Positions 41,601-44,600 of a stretch of DNA of 64,000 nt are shown here, piece after piece (positions within the stretch are counted from its first letter, which is position 1; each line of letters starts with the position of its first letter). This DNA is from Psococerastis gibbosa (Eukaryota > Arthropoda > Insecta > Psocodea > Psocidae): assembly GCA_963971405.1 (NCBI GenBank), contig OZ020485.1, forward strand, positions 16,678,001 to 16,742,000. Reading direction: 5' to 3'. The position numbers were made by a program, and so were the translations under genes. Under the pieces are notes generated by a model that saw only the letters and a program-made list of their open reading frames with translations, was not told the origin of the DNA and searched no databases.

Positions 41601-44600
41601 AATAATGTGGTTTTACACATTTTAACAGAAGTAAAGTATTGATTTTTTAAAGCTTACAAAGGAATGCTTAAATGCTTATTCATAATGCTGGAAACAAGGG
41701 GGGCCCGGGGGTCTCCCCCGGAGGAAAAATTTGAAAAATAAGTTCAAAATAGTGGGGTTTTACTATTTTTACAGCAGTAAAATTTATTATTTAAACATGC
41801 AAGACACATCCATGGGCATGGCGGTATACTGTATATTCACAAGGTAACAAAAAACGATGTTGCTGTTTATTCATACAGAGGCACATGTAGAGTAGTGGTA
41901 CGGACTCTGACTTTCACCCGAAAGGTTGTTGGTTCGAGTCCTACACTTCCTACATTTTCTGGCCATGCTTCGGAGGGCATGTAAAGCAGGCGGTCCCGGG
42001 CCTTCCTAGTTGAGTGTAAGAAAGGGCTTTATAGCCCTAACTCCGCTAGGTTGGCTTAGTAATAGAACAAAAAAAAGCACGATTGAAGAACTGACAGAAA
42101 TGAAGAGCAAGAATGTACATGTTCCTATTAATCATGATGATTATTTTCTATAAATTGTAGTTGAGAATTATGTTGTAGTAGTAGATATAAGTTCAGGGAG
42201 GCAGGCGATAGATCAATTTCTCCTATAGGCCCATGTAGAACTCTTGACCTGTCCTATGATTTGTTGGGTCCGTTCCTGACTGATTGTCTCCATTTTTAAG
42301 TAGTCTATAGAAATACCTATGTATTTCTCTTAAATTATACAAACCAGTAGAACAAGTAATCAACAAGAAAGTAGAAATTAAAATCGTCAAAATATCATCA
42401 AAATCAGGTAGTTCGGTCATTGTATTCATTATTGTCATTGTATTCTCAGTGCATTTTTAAGCCAAATCTCTTCTGTCCTCGATTAGGTCCAACCGAAAAT
42501 CCGAACATTTTATTATATTTTTGTTGTGTTTACTTATTTTTGATTTCCAGATAAGCCGAAACCTACATGGGACGTTTCAGCTCCGACCCCTATTGTTTAT
42601 ATTGACGACAGAACAACTGTCAACTTGTCGTGTGTTGCATCAGCCTATCCTAATCCGACAGTGCTGTGGTATGTCGACGGTATGGAGATGCATAACTGGC
42701 CAACAAGTTTTTACACAGAAGCAGTAACACCAGGCAATCATCGGTGTGTAGTATCCAATGAGTATGGGAATATTACGAGGGACTTCATAGTTAAGGTGAG
42801 CCTCTTTTAAAGCATCAAGATCAACATTAAACTTCCAAGTTCATTTTCCACATTTTCCTTGCGTTACAACTTTACTATCATTTAATTTGAGGGAAGCGAT
42901 TGTGTTTAGAAGGTGAGAATTAATTAACTAAAACAACAACTGTCAGCTTGTCATGTGTTGCTTCAGCTTATCCAAATCCGACAGTGCAGTGGTATGTGGT
43001 ATGTGACTACCATCCAAATGAACGATAAACTGTTGTAAACACCATTAACTCCACTGCAAAAGCCAATGGCTCCACTTCTAAGTTTCCTACAACAACAACA
43101 ACAACAACAAAAACACCAGTTTACGCATCCTAGAGAGGAATAAATAAATATCTGTCTGTTAAATTATACAATAAAGTAATCCACAAGAAAGTATAAAGTA
43201 AAATCGTCAAAATCATGTATGTAGTTCTGTCATTGTCATTGAGCTTGTGCCTCAGTGACACTAGTGACAGCTTAGAAAGCTTTCTCTAAGAGTCTAAGTC
43301 TGGTCTCTAAGCAATTCAGGGAACTTAGTACAGCATTTCTCGCAGCTCTCCGTTCAGTCACTGTACGTACTCTGCGCGTATTAAACCCATGAAAATTCCC
43401 GTGTTGTATATGGACATGGCGAGTGGAATGCGCTTTCCTATACTTAATGAAGTATTGTAAAAAGATCCACCATAATCCAAAAAGGCTCCCCTACACGTGT
43501 TCGCTGTCCTATAGTTTGTAGTGAAATGTTCGAATGTCAAGAAATTTCGGCACATTACCACCTGGCCATCGTAGTCGATTTCCTCCTACGTTTCACTACT
43601 ATCGGTCATACTTAGCATACGGTTTATTTATTTATTTACTATCGATATCTAGGCTACTATCGGTGACTTGTGGTGTCTTGTAATAAGTAGAACTCTAATC
43701 CTAGTTCCTAGTTAGGGTTGCATGCCGAGTAAAAACCATACTCTTTTGTGCAGCTGAAGCGCTACCTACTCAGCTTATTTTATAAGATTTTCTTTTTCTT
43801 TTTTACACTAACCCCTTCTTTTTAATTTCTTTTAGGTAATTCAAATTAGAAAAAGCACAATTAAGTATCCAGTCCAAAACACGCTTTTACTTCCCATTTT
43901 CCTCCTGATTATCCCTTTTTGTTACGCATGCGCAATGTGTATAAGAAAACCTCGCACAGACCAAGCCAATAACGATCCAAGCTTAACCGCTGGATCTTGG
44001 TTGAGAGTAGATCAGTGGTACAGTGCCGAGGACTGCCACAGAGAAGACAACAGTAGAGTAGGTGAAGGTAAGGTTTCTTGTAGCAGAGAAGGATCCAGAG
44101 TTTTCGACAACAGAGTGCACAGCAGGACTCTAATGAGAAATGTTCCCCCTGGAGGTGAGGTAGGTGGCGTAAATACTGAGGACTTCAACTGAGAAGATGA
44201 AAGTCCAGTAGTTGAAGGTAAGGTACCTTGTAGCAGGGAAAGATCCAGGGATTTCGTAAACAGGGCGCACAACAGGACTCTAAGAAAACGGTTCCCCTGG
44301 AGCTGAGATGGGTGGGGTAGGTACCAAGGGCTGCCACTGAGTACAGACTACAGTATAGTAGGTGAAGGTATAAAGAGGTATCTTGTAGTAGTCATGGTTC
44401 CAGGGTTTTCAACAACAGGGAACACAACAGAACTCTAAAGGGAACAAGACATTAATGGGAATATTCCACCCCCGCTTGGCCACTTGAGGTGAAGTAAGTA
44501 GCATAAGTACGGAGGAATGCTATGGAAAACACCGCTGTAACTTAGTAGGCCTATGTGATGGTAAGGTATTCAGGTTTTTCGGCGTCGGGGGCGCTTTTAG

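Noticed and set aside
43935..44192. 85-codon frame as an independent small membrane protein gene
   Set aside because: The segment is a dispersed repeat with an antisense copy containing a stop in frame, and it begins without an upstream promoter or Met before the hydrophobic run.
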